From Agrobacterium arsenijevicii (GTDB taxonomy: Bacteria > Pseudomonadota > Alphaproteobacteria > Rhizobiales > Rhizobiaceae), in the NCBI GenBank assembly GCA_000949895.1, contig JWIT01000003.1, positions 557,054-621,053 of the forward strand: 64,000 nt of DNA, in the 5' to 3' direction. A program made the translations under genes and the position numbers. Shown in pieces: positions 43,974-53,392 of this stretch (the first letter of the stretch is position 1; each line of letters starts with the position of its first letter). The notes beneath the pieces are model-generated. The model was given only the letters and a program-made list of their open reading frames with translations, made no database searches and had not been told where the DNA came from.

Positions 43974-45131
43974 ATGACAACAAGCAATCACGCTTTCGTG
44001 CGCCACACCATTGAAGAAGCCAAACCCGCGCCTTCAAGCGCGGTAGGCATCGGCCATTGGCTGCGCACCAAACTTTTCGCCACGCCGAAGGACACCATCC
44101 TCACGGTTCTTGCCATCGCGTTCCTCGCCTATCTTCTGCCACCAATCTTCAAATGGCTGTTCGTAGACGCGGCATGGACCGGCACGGATCGCATCGCCTG
44201 CCTGACCGCCTCCCAGGGCGGCGCGCTTCCCGATGGCCAGTCTGGGGCCTGCTGGGCCTTCGTCTCGGCGAAGTTCGGCCAGATCATGTTTGGCCGTTAC
44301 CCGATCGATGAGCGCTGGCGGCCTATCCTCGTGATGGTGATGTTCGCCATCCTGTTGATACCGATGCTCATCCCGAAAGCGCCATTCAAGCGGATCAACA
44401 CGCTGGCGCTTTTCATCATCCTGCCGGTCATCGCGTTTTTCCTGCTCATCGGCGGCGTGTTCGGCTTGCCGGTGGTGGAAACACAGCTCTGGGGCGGCCT
44501 GATGGTCACCCTGATCCTGTCGTTCTTCGGAATAGCGGTGTCCCTGCCCTTCGGCATTCTTCTGGCGCTTGGCCGCCGGTCGAACCTGCCTGTCATCAAG
44601 ATGCTGTGCGTGCTTTTCATCGAAGTTATCAGAGGCATTCCCCTGATCACCGTGCTGTTCTTCGCAAGCATCATGTTGCCGCTGTTCCTTCCTGATGGAT
44701 GGACCTTCGACAAGTTCCTGCGCGCTCTGGTCGGCGTGTCGCTCTTCTCCTCGGCCTATATGGCAGAGGTGATCCGTGGCGGCCTGCAGGCCATCCCGAA
44801 GGGTCAATATGAAGGGGCGGATTCGCTCGGCCTGAACTATTGGCAAAAAACCCGACTGATCGTATTGCCGCAGGCGCTGAAGCTCGTCATTCCGGGTATC
44901 GTCAACACCTTCATCGGGCTTTTCAAGGACACGTCGCTGGTCTCGATCATCGGCATGTTCGATCTGCTCGGTATTGTCACACTCAACCAATCGGATGCGA
45001 ACTGGGCGACACCCGTCACCGCAATGACAGGCTATATTTTCGCCGGGTTCATATTCTGGATATTCTGCTTCGGCATGTCGCGTTATTCGCTGTTCATGGA
45101 ACGGCACCTCGACACCGGGCATAAACGATAA
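43974..45131 (+). CDS. aapM: General L-amino acid ABC transporter permease AapM
   Basis: The 385-residue permease has the EAA loop [31 protein letters not shown] and the [16 protein letters not shown] helix. It starts 3 bp after the aapQ stop. Together with AapQ it forms the membrane channel. Confidence 0.95.
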   Translation: MTTSNHAFVRHTIEEAKPAPSSAVGIGHWLRTKLFATPKDTILTVLAIAFLAYLLPPIFKWLFVDAAWTGTDRIACLTASQGGALPDGQSGACWAFVSAKFGQIMFGRYPIDERWRPILVMVMFAILLIPMLIPKAPFKRINTLALFIILPVIAFFLLIGGVFGLPVVETQLWGGLMVTLILSFFGIAVSLPFGILLALGRRSNLPVIKMLCVLFIEVIRGIPLITVLFFASIMLPLFLPDGWTFDKFLRALVGVSLFSSAYMAEVIRGGLQAIPKGQYEGADSLGLNYWQKTRLIVLPQALKLVIPGIVNTFIGLFKDTSLVSIIGMFDLLGIVTLNQSDANWATPVTAMTGYIFAGFIFWIFCFGMSRYSLFMERHLDTGHKR

Positions 45132-45143
45132 GGGACGCTCAAA

Positions 45144-45917
45144 ATGGCAGAAACCCAAACAAAAAAACTGGCCGTTTCGACAACGGACGTGGCGATCGAA
45201 CTCGTCGGCATGAACAAGTGGTATGGCGACTTCCACGTCCTGCGCGACATCAACCTGAAGGTCATGAAAGGCGAACGTATCGTCATCGCCGGCCCTTCGG
45301 GGTCGGGCAAATCGACCATGATCCGCTGCATCAACCGGCTGGAAGAACACCAGTCCGGTCTGATCAACGTCGATGGCATCGAGCTTACCAACGACCTGAA
45401 GAAGATCGACGAAGTGCGTCGTGAAGTCGGTATGGTGTTCCAGCACTTCAACCTCTTCCCGCACCTGACGATCCTCGAAAACTGTACACTGGCACCGATC
45501 TGGGTTCGCAAGATGCCCAAGAAGGAAGCCGAAGAAGTGGCGATGCACTATCTGAAGCGCGTCAAGATCCCCGAGCAGGCAAACAAGTACCCCGGCCAGC
45601 TTTCCGGCGGCCAGCAGCAGCGTGTGGCGATTGCCCGCTCGCTGTGCATGAAGCCGAAGATCATGCTGTTCGACGAGCCGACCTCGGCGCTCGACCCGGA
45701 AATGGTCAAGGAAGTGCTCGACACCATGGTTAGCCTTGCCGAAGACGGCATGACGATGCTGTGCGTAACCCACGAAATGGGCTTCGCCCGTCAGGTCGCC
45801 AACCGCGTCATCTTCATGGACCAGGGCCAGATCGTCGAACAGAACTCGCCTGCCGAATTCTTCGACAATCCGCAGCACGAGCGCACCAGGCTGTTCCTCA
45901 GCCAGATTCTGCACTGA
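45144..45917 (+). CDS. aapP: General L-amino acid ABC transporter ATP-binding protein AapP
   Basis: The 257-residue ATPase has Walker [10 protein letters not shown], the signature [19 protein letters not shown], Walker [15 protein letters not shown] and the H-loop His in CVTHEMG. This is the polar-amino-acid branch. It starts 12 bp after aapM and closes the operon; a terminator follows. Confidence 0.97.
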   Translation: MAETQTKKLAVSTTDVAIELVGMNKWYGDFHVLRDINLKVMKGERIVIAGPSGSGKSTMIRCINRLEEHQSGLINVDGIELTNDLKKIDEVRREVGMVFQHFNLFPHLTILENCTLAPIWVRKMPKKEAEEVAMHYLKRVKIPEQANKYPGQLSGGQQQRVAIARSLCMKPKIMLFDEPTSALDPEMVKEVLDTMVSLAEDGMTMLCVTHEMGFARQVANRVIFMDQGQIVEQNSPAEFFDNPQHERTRLFLSQILH

Positions 45918-45942
45918 GACGCTGCAATCGCTAGCATCATGG

Positions 45943-45967
45943 AACGGGGCCATTTCGGCCCCGTTTT
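45943..45967 (+). terminator. Terminator of aapJQMP
   Basis: AACGGGGCC-ATTTC-GGCCCCGTT followed by TT, about 25 bases after the aapP stop. Confidence 0.85.
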
Positions 45968-45998
45968 CATTTGACGACGAGCCTTCGCCACGCTCGAC

Positions 45999-46082
45999 GT
46001 CATCCTTGGGCTTGTCCCAAGGATCTAAACACGTCAGCAGAATCGAGCGGTTACAGATCCTCGGGACAAGCCCGAGGATGAC
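45999..46082. repeat. 84-bp nested-palindrome repeat, copy 2 (RIME-like)
   Basis: Same design and length as the copy at 16267-16350. It begins GTCATCCTTGGGCTTGTCCC and ends GGGACAAGCCCGAGGATGAC. Each terminal repeat is a palindrome, and the two ends are inverted relative to each other. It lies downstream of aapP. Confidence 0.9.
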
Positions 46083-46316
46083 GCCGGAATGTCTGGCAAG
46101 GTTCGCCATTCATTTGATGACACCCTACTTCGTTCGTACCAGGAGCCCCGTTGAATGAATCACAGCCCCCTCCAAATCGTTGTTTCACATCGTTCTTCAT
46201 CCGCAAGAAGCACTGAAACGGCCAAGCCGACCACGGTTTAACCATTTGTTACGAAACAAGAATCCTTGTTTTCCAAGGGTTCTGGCAGCCAATGTCATTT
46301 TTTTGTCAAATCATGC
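46083..46316. other. Non-coding stretch upstream of the tRNA-Glu pair
   Basis: Nothing recognisable is seen between the palindromic repeat and the first copy of the tRNA-bearing direct repeat. Confidence 0.35.
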
Positions 46317-46326
46317 ATTTTTCCGC

Positions 46327-46355
46327 TTGCGGACCAACGGGAGCCTGACTATAAG
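46327..46355 (+). promoter_or_regulatory. Promoter of tRNA-Glu copy 1
   Basis: TTGCGG-N17-TATAAG followed by a GC-rich discriminator GGCGCC, a pattern typical of stringently controlled stable-RNA promoters. It lies 21 bp before the tRNA. Confidence 0.85.
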
Positions 46356-46376
46356 GGCGCCACACCACAAGCGCAC

Positions 46377-46451
46377 GCGCCCTTCGTCTATCGGTTAGGA
46401 CGTCAGATTTTCATTCTGAAAAGAGGGGTTCGACTCCCCTAGGGCGTGCCA
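46377..46451 (+). tRNA. tRNA-Glu (anticodon UUC), copy 1
   Basis: 75 nt with encoded CCA. The acceptor GCGCCCT pairs with AGGGCGT (one G-U end pair), the anticodon is TTC in TTTTCAT, and the T arm is GGGGTTCGACTCCCC. It is identical to the copy at 46833-46907. Confidence 0.97.
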
Positions 46452-46458
46452 CTTGCTT

Positions 46459-46772
46459 TCGTGTACTCTTCCCCAAACTATCCATGCAGCTTGAAAAGCA
46501 CTCATCGTTTTCCGTTTGAGTCATCGCTCTTGCCGTTACGGCGATGGATTGCCCGGAACCGACTTCCCTGTCGCATCCCGAACCATCATCTCCGTGGCTT
46601 GCTGACGCCGGCTAAGGCTTCGCAAACCACAGACATCCGTTAGGCACGGTAAAAGCCCCACTTTTTCGGTGGATGATAGGGCCGTTATTTCAAAGTCTTG
46701 GCGCTTCCATCACGGTTTTCCACAGCCCTCAGGCCTTGCTTAAAAAAACTCGTCGGGAAGCAAGAAAAATCG
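46459..46772. other. Spacer between the two tRNA-Glu repeats
   Basis: About 314 bp with no convincing gene. It contains a short hairpin-like stretch near 46650-46680 that could end transcription of the first tRNA. Confidence 0.35.
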
Positions 46773-46782
46773 ATTTTTCCGC

Positions 46783-46811
46783 TTGCGGACCACGGGGAGC
46801 CTGACTATAAG
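46783..46811 (+). promoter_or_regulatory. Promoter of tRNA-Glu copy 2
   Basis: TTGCGG-N17-TATAAG again, with the same GC-rich discriminator, so this copy should be transcribed independently. Confidence 0.85.
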
Positions 46812-46832
46812 GGCGCCACACCACAAGCGCAC

Positions 46833-46907
46833 GCGCCCTTCGTCTATCGGTTAGGACGTCAGATTTTCATTCTGAAAAGAGGGGTTCGACTCCCCTAGGG
46901 CGTGCCA
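46833..46907 (+). tRNA. tRNA-Glu (anticodon UUC), copy 2
   Basis: Identical in sequence to the first copy, 75 nt with encoded CCA. The 3' end points toward recJ, which lies convergent about 127 bp away. Confidence 0.97.
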
Positions 46908-47034
46908 CTTGCTTCTCCTTGAAAATCAGTACTCTGCATTAAAATCTTCACGCGATGCGTGAGAATGAAGACGCACGCCGTTTCCGGCCGTCCGTAAGCT
47001 TTCCCAGTAAAATACAAGCTTGATCCGCGCCCCG

Positions 47035-48852
47035 TCAGGGCGCGAAAGCCGCGTCCAGAACGCGCAGCTGCACACGCCTCTGGCCCTGCCACAGATCGGC
47101 GCCCACGGTGCCGGCGACGTGGATGGACCTGCCACGGGCATTCAGCAGCATCTGCCCCAGAGGCGCCTCTGCAGCGCGGAATGCGATGCCGTCCAGCCGT
47201 GAGCCATCCATGGCCTCAAGCGTGATCTTGACGTGGGCCGTACCAACGAGACGCACATCGCGCAGTCGGTGGGCAGGCACGGCGAAGATCGGCTGCGAAT
47301 GGCCCGATCCGTAGGGACCGGCCTGTTCCAGCTGGTCGACAAGCTGCAAGGTCGCACCGGACGCACCGATCGCGCCGTCGATCTTCAGCACGCTGCTTTC
47401 CACCAGCTCGCTCACCGTCTTTACGGCGGCTTCTTCGAAGAACGTCCGGAGTTTGCCGAGATTGGCACGTTCCACCGTCAGGCCGGCGGCCATGGCGTGA
47501 CCGCCCCCCTTGACCAGCAATCCCGCATCCACGGCTGCGCGCACCATCCGGCCCATATCGAAACCGTTGATGGAGCGGCCGGAGCCGGTACCCTTGCCGG
47601 AGGGATCGAAGGCAATCGCAAAGGCCGGGCGACGAAAGCGATCCTTAAGCCGTGAGGCGAGGAGACCAACGATACCCGGATGCCAGTTTTCCCGGGCGGT
47701 GACGATGACGCCGGCGCCAGACCCGTCACCATATTCGTACAGCGCCTCGGCTTCGGCTTCCGCCAACATCACGGCTTCCATCGCCTGGCGCTCGCGGTTC
47801 AGCTCATCCAGCTTTTCGGCAATCACGTCCGCCTGTGAGGAATCGTCAATGGTGAGCAGACGGCTGCCGAGTGCCGCATCGCCGATACGGCCGCCGGCAT
47901 TGATGCGCGGCCCGATCAGGAAACCGAAATGATAGGGCGTCACAGGCCCGCCCAGCCCCGCCTTCTTGAACAGCGCGGCAAGCCCCGCATTGTTCATGTG
48001 GCGCGCGGCAATCAGCCCCTTCACCACATAGGCGCGGTTCAATCCCTTCAGCGGCACCACATCGCAAACCGTGGCAAGCGCGACGATATCGAGAAGCGAC
48101 AGCAGATCGAGCGTGAAGGCCTGCCTGTTGCGCCTGTCCTTGAGGAGCCGCAGGGTGGCGACCAGCACCAGAAACACCACACCAGCGGCACAGAGATGCC
48201 CCTGCCCCGAAAGATCGTCTTCCCGGTTGGGATTGACCAGCGCCACCGCCGGCGGCAGTTCCGAGCCGACCTGATGGTGATCGATCACCACTACATCGGT
48301 TCCCGCATCCCTGGCGGCATTCAGCGATTCATGGCTGGTCGAGCCGCAATCGACGGTCACGATCAGGGTCGCGCCATTGGCGGCAAGCTGCTGCATCGCC
48401 GCCGGGTTCGGCCCGTAACCCTCGAAAATACGATCTGGAATATAGATTTCCGGCGTCAGCCCGAAATGCGCGAGAAAACGATACATCAAAGCGGAAGAGG
48501 CAGCCCCGTCGACGTCATAATCGCCGAAGATCGCGACTTTCTCTCCCGTTTCGATAGCGCGGACCAGCCTTTCGGCCGCCTTCTCGCAATCGGTCAGCAT
48601 GTGCGGGTCAGGCATCAGCGAGCGGATGGTCGGATCGAGGAAGGCCAGAGCCTCATCCACGCCCACCCCTCGCCCGGCCAGCACCCGTGCAATCAGTTCG
48701 GGAATGGCGTGGATCTGGGACATGGCCAGCGCACGGTTCTGTGCGGCCTGATCCAGCCGCGAAACCCAGCGTTGCTCTGTCGCCGACCGCTCCACGCTCA
48801 AAAACGCGCGGGCCACGGTATCGGCCGGCTCCATCATTGCCATCCTGTCCAT
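47035..48852 (-). CDS. recJ: Single-stranded-DNA-specific exonuclease RecJ
   Basis: The 605-residue DHH-family nuclease degrades single-stranded DNA 5' to 3' in recombination and repair. Metal-binding motifs are kept: VAIFGDYDVDGAASSAL (motif I), VTVDCGSTSHE (motif II), VVVIDHHQVG (motif III DHH), and the DHHA1 motif VKGGGHAMAAGLTV. An OB-like C-terminal part ends in HVAGTVGADLWQGQRRVQLRVLDAAFAP. Three in-frame ATGs lie at the start; the most upstream is given, and the true start may be a few codons later. Confidence 0.96.
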   Translation of the reverse strand: MDRMAMMEPADTVARAFLSVERSATEQRWVSRLDQAAQNRALAMSQIHAIPELIARVLAGRGVGVDEALAFLDPTIRSLMPDPHMLTDCEKAAERLVRAIETGEKVAIFGDYDVDGAASSALMYRFLAHFGLTPEIYIPDRIFEGYGPNPAAMQQLAANGATLIVTVDCGSTSHESLNAARDAGTDVVVIDHHQVGSELPPAVALVNPNREDDLSGQGHLCAAGVVFLVLVATLRLLKDRRNRQAFTLDLLSLLDIVALATVCDVVPLKGLNRAYVVKGLIAARHMNNAGLAALFKKAGLGGPVTPYHFGFLIGPRINAGGRIGDAALGSRLLTIDDSSQADVIAEKLDELNRERQAMEAVMLAEAEAEALYEYGDGSGAGVIVTARENWHPGIVGLLASRLKDRFRRPAFAIAFDPSGKGTGSGRSINGFDMGRMVRAAVDAGLLVKGGGHAMAAGLTVERANLGKLRTFFEEAAVKTVSELVESSVLKIDGAIGASGATLQLVDQLEQAGPYGSGHSQPIFAVPAHRLRDVRLVGTAHVKITLEAMDGSRLDGIAFRAAEAPLGQMLLNARGRSIHVAGTVGADLWQGQRRVQLRVLDAAFAP

Positions 48853-48946
48853 CGTCCTGTCATACGAGTGCGCATCCGCGCCTTGTCATGACAACGGGCT
48901 AAATGGCGATGGCGCCTTTTTCAAGCAAAAACGCCCGTATGGGCTT

Positions 48947-49165
48947 TCACACCGAAAAAATCGAGAAAAACGGGCTGACGATAGAAACGGCGCCGACCAG
49001 CAGCAACAGGGAAAACACCGCGAGTGAACACCAGTTGCGCTCATATTCGGCAATATCGAATTCCATGCTTCGAATATTGTCGTTGGCATTGTGCGGTCGA
49101 GCCCGATGATGGGCGGCCAGAACGCGTTCGCGCTTGCTGTCCTTGAAAAGAATAATCGATGTCAC
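48947..49165 (-). CDS. Small membrane protein, unknown function
   Basis: The 72-residue protein has a basic N-terminal part (LFKDSKRERVLAAHHRARPHNAND), a short linker with EFDIAEYERNW, and one C-terminal helix (CSLAVFSLLLLVGAVSIVSPF). GTG 49165 has GGGAGG about 7 bases upstream, and GTG 49171 is possible. The codon pattern and ribosome site suggest a real gene, but I do not recognise a family. Confidence 0.6.
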   Translation of the reverse strand: MTSIILFKDSKRERVLAAHHRARPHNANDNIRSMEFDIAEYERNWCSLAVFSLLLLVGAVSIVSPFFSIFSV

Positions 49166-49303
49166 GGCCACGCCTCCCTCGCTTGGTGAACATGATTAAC
49201 CATAGAGCCGAATCGCGTTGTTTTCCAGCGGTTCTGCGAACTTGCCCTCAAATTTTATGGCGGCCATGTGACGAGCGCCGAAACGGGGTTTTCAGACAAA
49301 AAA

Positions 49304-49333
49304 AGACCGCGCTTCCATGTGAAAACGCGGTCT
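49304..49333 (-). terminator. Terminator of hom
   Basis: AGACCGCG pairs with CGCGGTCT around a 14-base loop. On the minus strand a run of T follows, 27 bases after the hom stop. Confidence 0.85.
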
Positions 49334-49360
49334 TCGGGTTCAAAAAAGGTCTGAAACGTC

Positions 49361-50671
49361 TCAGGTCCGCTCGATGCGGATGACCTGCGGTTCGCTGACC
49401 AGATATTTCTCGTTCTTGATCGCCTTGACGGCCTTGCGGATCGCATCTTCCATCGTCGCATGGGTGACGAGGATGATCGTCTGCGGCGCGCCTTCCACAT
49501 GCACGCGCTGGCGCTGCACGATGGATTCCAGCGAGATGTTATTGTCAGCCATGCGGCTGGCGATGGAGGCGAAGACCCCCGCCTGATCCTTCACCGTCAG
49601 ACGGATGAAATAACCGCCCTCATGGCTCTTCATCTTGGCGCGGCGATAATCGGCAAGCGATTTCGCCGGACGGCCGAGCACCGGAACCTGCTGGGCGCCG
49701 GGACGGCTCTTGGCGATATCGGCGATGTCGCCGAGCACGGCAGAAGCAGTGGCGTTACCGCCTGCACCCGGACCGACCATCAGCAACTCGCCGAGAATAT
49801 CGGATTCGATCGCCACCGCATTGGTCACGCCGTCCACCTGCGCGATGACGGAATCGAGCGGCACCATGGTCGGATGCACCCGCTGCTCGATGCCGGATTC
49901 GGTCACCTGCGCCACACCGAGAAGCTTGATGCGATAACCGAGATCGGCAGCCGCCTGAATGTCCTCGCTGGAGATATTGGTGATGCCTTCGAGATAGATA
50001 TCGTCGGCCGAAATCTTGTTGCCGAAGGCAAGCGTGGTCAGAATGGCGAGCTTGTGGGCGGTGTCGTTGCCCTCGATATCGAAGGCCGGATCGGCTTCGG
50101 CATAACCAAGCCGCTGCGCTTCCTTGAGACAGGCCTCGAATGACAGCCCTTCCTTCTCCATCTTGGTCAGGATGTAGTTGCAGGTGCCGTTCATGATGCC
50201 GTAGATGCGCGACACATTGTTGCCGGTGAGAGATTCACGCAGCGCCTTGATAACGGGGATACCGCCGGCCACAGCCGCTTCGAAATTGAGCAGCGCGCCC
50301 TTGTCTTCGGCAATCGTCGCCAGTTCGACGCCGTGCTTGGCAAGCAGCGCCTTGTTGGCTGTCACCACATGGAGACCACGGGAGAGTGCTGCACGCACGG
50401 CCTTTTCCGCCTGCCCGGAAGCACCGCCGACCAGTTCGACCAACACGTCGATATCGGCTTCGTTCGCAAGCTGCTCCGGCGTATCGAACCAGGCAATACC
50501 CTTGAGATCGATGCCACGGTCGCGCGAACGGTCGCGCGCGCTGACTGCAATAATCTCAATCGCACGTCCGCAGGTGTTTGCAAGTTCGTTGCTTCTCTGC
50601 TGGAGGATGCGCACGAGCGAAGCGCCGACAGTGCCGAGCCCCGCTATGCCGATTCTCAATGAATCTGCCAT
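49361..50671 (-). CDS. hom: Homoserine dehydrogenase
   Basis: The 436-residue enzyme reduces aspartate semialdehyde to homoserine for Thr and Met synthesis. It has a Rossmann N-terminal part (GIAGLGTVGASLVRIL), the catalytic signature GIMNGTCNYILTKMEKEG and FEAAVAGGIPVI. A C-terminal ACT domain (about 355-436, RLTVKDQAGVFASIASRMADNNISLESIVQ) suggests feedback control by threonine. The start at 50671 (MADSLRIGIAG) matches the family; the frame extends upstream without a good ribosome site. It lies 61 bp downstream of an aminotransferase gene, probably in one operon. Confidence 0.96.
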   Translation of the reverse strand: MADSLRIGIAGLGTVGASLVRILQQRSNELANTCGRAIEIIAVSARDRSRDRGIDLKGIAWFDTPEQLANEADIDVLVELVGGASGQAEKAVRAALSRGLHVVTANKALLAKHGVELATIAEDKGALLNFEAAVAGGIPVIKALRESLTGNNVSRIYGIMNGTCNYILTKMEKEGLSFEACLKEAQRLGYAEADPAFDIEGNDTAHKLAILTTLAFGNKISADDIYLEGITNISSEDIQAAADLGYRIKLLGVAQVTESGIEQRVHPTMVPLDSVIAQVDGVTNAVAIESDILGELLMVGPGAGGNATASAVLGDIADIAKSRPGAQQVPVLGRPAKSLADYRRAKMKSHEGGYFIRLTVKDQAGVFASIASRMADNNISLESIVQRQRVHVEGAPQTIILVTHATMEDAIRKAVKAIKNEKYLVSEPQVIRIERT

Positions 50672-50732
50672 GGGTATGTTCCTGATTTGCTGGTGATGGT
50701 GACGGCCGGGACCCGGCCGTCTTCGGTTGCCC

Positions 50733-51953
50733 TTATCTGTGGGCATTGAGCGAAACGACATTGTGCATCGTTTCGTCAGCGCTCGACAGGAAACGCTTCA
50801 GATTGCGCGCTGCCTGACGAATTCGATGCTCGTTTTCAACGAGCGCGAGGCGGACGTAGTCATCGCCCATCTCGCCGAAGCCGATGCCGGGAGCAACGGC
50901 GATATCGGCCTTCTCGACCAGAAGCTTGGAGAACTCCAGGCTGCCGAGATGGCGGAATTTTTCCGGGATTTTCGCCCAGGCGAACATCGTCGCAGCCGGC
51001 GGCGGAACTTCGAAACCCGCCTTGCCGAAGGTATCGACCATGACGTCGCGACGGCGGCGGTAGACATTGCGCACTTCGGCGATGTCGGAGCCATCACCGT
51101 TCAGGGCGTGCGTTGCCGCAACCTGGATCGGCGTGAAGGCGCCGTAATCGAGATAGGACTTCACGCGGGTCAGCGCCGCGATCAGCCGCTCGTTGCCGAC
51201 GGCAAAGCCCATGCGCCAGCCAGGCATGGAGAAGGTCTTCGACATGGAAGTGAACTCCACCGCAACGTCGATTGCACCGGGAACTTCGAGAACCGAAGGC
51301 GGCGGGTTGTTGTCGTCGAAATAGATTTCCGAATAGGCAAGGTCGGACAGCACGATGAGCTCGTGCTTCTTCGCAAATGCGATCACGTCCTTGTAGAAAT
51401 CGAGCGAAGCCACATGCGCCGTCGGGTTCGACGGGTAGTTGATGATCAGCGCCAGCGGCTTCGGGATGGAGTGGCGCACGGCGCGCTCCAGCGGTCCGAA
51501 GAAGCTGTCATCCGGCTCCACATTCATCGAGCGGATGACACCGCCCGCCATCAGGAAGCCGAAGGCATGGATCGGATAGGTCGGGTTCGGACACAGGATC
51601 ACATCGCCCGGCGCGGTGATGGCCTGCGCCATATTGGCGAAACCTTCCTTGGAGCCGAGGGTCGCAACGACCTGCGTATCGGGATTGAGCTTCACACCGA
51701 AACGGCGGGCATAATAGGCGGCCTGCGCGCGGCGAAGGCCGGGAATGCCCTTGGACGAGGAATAACGATGGGTACGAGGGTCCTGAACGACTTCGCAAAG
51801 CTTGTCGACAATCGCCTTTGGAGTCGGAAGGTCGGGATTGCCCATGCCGAGATCGATGATATCGGCCCCGGCCGCTCGCGCGCTCGCTTTCAAACGGTTG
51901 ACCTGTTCGAAGACGTATTGCGGCAGACGCCGGACCTTATGAAACTCTTCCAT
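50733..51953 (-). CDS. Class I/II PLP aminotransferase (alanine/aspartate-type)
   Basis: The 406-residue aminotransferase has the PLP lysine in SMSKTFSMPGWRMGF and the PLP-contact segments NYPSNPTA and SDLAYSEIYFDD. This group (AlaT / LL-DAP-aminotransferase-like) moves amino groups between alanine or aspartate-family compounds and 2-oxoacids. MEEFHKVRRLPQYVF is the usual N terminus; ATG 51953 has AGGAAA just upstream. It sits just before hom, so a role linked to aspartate-family amino acids is likely (inference). Confidence 0.9.
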   Translation of the reverse strand: MEEFHKVRRLPQYVFEQVNRLKASARAAGADIIDLGMGNPDLPTPKAIVDKLCEVVQDPRTHRYSSSKGIPGLRRAQAAYYARRFGVKLNPDTQVVATLGSKEGFANMAQAITAPGDVILCPNPTYPIHAFGFLMAGGVIRSMNVEPDDSFFGPLERAVRHSIPKPLALIINYPSNPTAHVASLDFYKDVIAFAKKHELIVLSDLAYSEIYFDDNNPPPSVLEVPGAIDVAVEFTSMSKTFSMPGWRMGFAVGNERLIAALTRVKSYLDYGAFTPIQVAATHALNGDGSDIAEVRNVYRRRRDVMVDTFGKAGFEVPPPAATMFAWAKIPEKFRHLGSLEFSKLLVEKADIAVAPGIGFGEMGDDYVRLALVENEHRIRQAARNLKRFLSSADETMHNVVSLNAHR

Positions 51954-52253
51954 CACTTTCCTCATGGAAATGGACCGGTTCTGCCGGCCCATAACGAAGT
52001 TCGTTCTTGTTCTCAAACGCCGCCGACACGAACCGATCCGGCAGGCGCTATTCATTGTACCGCAAAGCACTGGAAAACCTACAGGGGTTTTCTCGGTCTG
52101 TGCGGCATCGCGATCATCCGCCCTGTGCTTCCGGCAAGGCCTTTTCAGCCACCCGGCAGGGCGGATCGCGCAATATGTTCAGGAAACTTGCATAACGCCA
52201 GATTCTTGGAAAATGCAAGGCAGACCATGCTCAAGAACGGCCATTCCGGCCGT
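51954..52253. other. Intergenic region between the aminotransferase and the nucleoside hydrolase
   Basis: 300 bp upstream of the aminotransferase start. No gene is recognised; it should hold the promoter of the aminotransferase-hom unit. Confidence 0.35.
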
Positions 52254-53213
52254 TCAGCCGCGCTCGCCCTTCACAATTGCCGCGCGGATGACCGAAAGCA
52301 CCCGCTCCGGCTTGATATCCGTGCAGATCAGCTGGCTCGGATGCCCGTCCCAGTCGCCCGGCGGAAAGGCGCGTCCATCCGGCTTCTGAATGGTCTGGCC
52401 ATCGGCAAGACCGCCGCAGACGACGCGTATCGGCCCGCTGCGGGTCTCGAACAAATCAGGTGCGACGAGATAGACGCAGGCGCAGCTGTCATGCACCACC
52501 ATGCCGTCGCCGGTACGGGTCTTGTAGAAATCGATGTAGAATTGTGACAGGTCAGAGAGCAGCTGCACCGGCTTGCCGCCGGCTTCTGCCATCTCTGCCA
52601 TGAAGGCGCTGGTCATCACCGTTTTCGTCGTCACGTCGAGGCCGACGACGACCACGCGCCATGGCGCGGTGAAGACGAGATCAGCCGCTTCCGGATCGCC
52701 GTGAATATTGGCCTCGGCCGCCGGCGATACGTTGCCGTTGATGTCGAAGGCGCCGCCCATGACGATCACCTGCTTCACCAGTGCCGCAAAATCCGGCTCT
52801 TCGCGCAGCGCCAGCGCCAGATTGGTCATGCGGCCAACCGCGATCAGCGTTACCTCACCGGGGTGAGCCTTGACCGTCTCGATGATGAAGCGATGCGCCG
52901 GACGCGGATCGAGCGGCAGGTCGATGGTCTCGGGGATATCGATATCGCCGAGACCGTTTTCGCCGTGAATGAATGTCGGCCAATGGCCTTCCTTGCGGGC
53001 AGGATCGAAGGTCACGCCGGCGCCTTGCGCAACCGGTGCCGTCATCTGCCATTCGCGCTTGAGGAAAAGAGCGTTGCGGGTGGTGATATCGATGGGCGCG
53101 TTGCCGAAGACGGTAGTGACGCCGATCAGATCGATATCGGGGTGGCGATGCAGGAACAGAAGCGCCATGGCATCATCTACACCGGGGTCCGTATCGAATA
53201 TCACTTTATGCAT
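52254..53213 (-). CDS. Nucleoside hydrolase (inosine-uridine preferring type)
   Basis: The 319-residue enzyme cleaves the N-glycosidic bond of ribonucleosides. The calcium-binding signature DTDPGVDDAMAL (residues 6-17) and VTTVFGN are kept. IVMGGAFDINGNVSPAAEANIHGDPEAA and the His in VVHDSCA complete the active site. Start 53213 (MHKVIFDTD) places the signature at the normal position; the frame extends upstream. Confidence 0.93.
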   Translation of the reverse strand: MHKVIFDTDPGVDDAMALLFLHRHPDIDLIGVTTVFGNAPIDITTRNALFLKREWQMTAPVAQGAGVTFDPARKEGHWPTFIHGENGLGDIDIPETIDLPLDPRPAHRFIIETVKAHPGEVTLIAVGRMTNLALALREEPDFAALVKQVIVMGGAFDINGNVSPAAEANIHGDPEAADLVFTAPWRVVVVGLDVTTKTVMTSAFMAEMAEAGGKPVQLLSDLSQFYIDFYKTRTGDGMVVHDSCACVYLVAPDLFETRSGPIRVVCGGLADGQTIQKPDGRAFPPGDWDGHPSQLICTDIKPERVLSVIRAAIVKGERG

Positions 53214-53392
53214 AATGCCCTCATCCTGATGTCTCGACATCGCCTCTCCTGGCGACGCGCCACGGAAACATACCCATAAGCGGCAACACCGCAATCCCCC
53301 TTCCCGCCGCAGATCGGAGAGAAAAATATTGCGCGGCGATCTTTTCGGTGAAAGAAGAGGCCCTCTCCCCACCGCCTGCTCGGACATGCCAA

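Larger units (their letters stand above)
46317..46458 (+). repeat. Direct repeat carrying promoter and tRNA-Glu, copy 1
   Basis: About 142 bp, including the tRNA promoter, leader, tRNA gene and a few 3' bases, recurs at 46773-46914 with only small differences near the -35/-10 spacer. Confidence 0.93.
46773..46914 (+). repeat. Direct repeat carrying promoter and tRNA-Glu, copy 2
   Basis: Matches 46317-46458. Within the promoter spacer the sequence differs but the 17-bp length is kept. Confidence 0.93.

Noticed and set aside
44034..46109. 691-codon minus-strand frame over aapM-aapP
   Set aside because: Crosses two plus-strand genes and a terminator, with highly charged low-complexity composition.
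46377..46907. tRNA-flanking direct repeats as integration (att) sites of a genomic island
   Set aside because: The repeats include the whole tRNA and promoter and enclose only about 310 bp without an integrase; a local tandem duplication explains them better.
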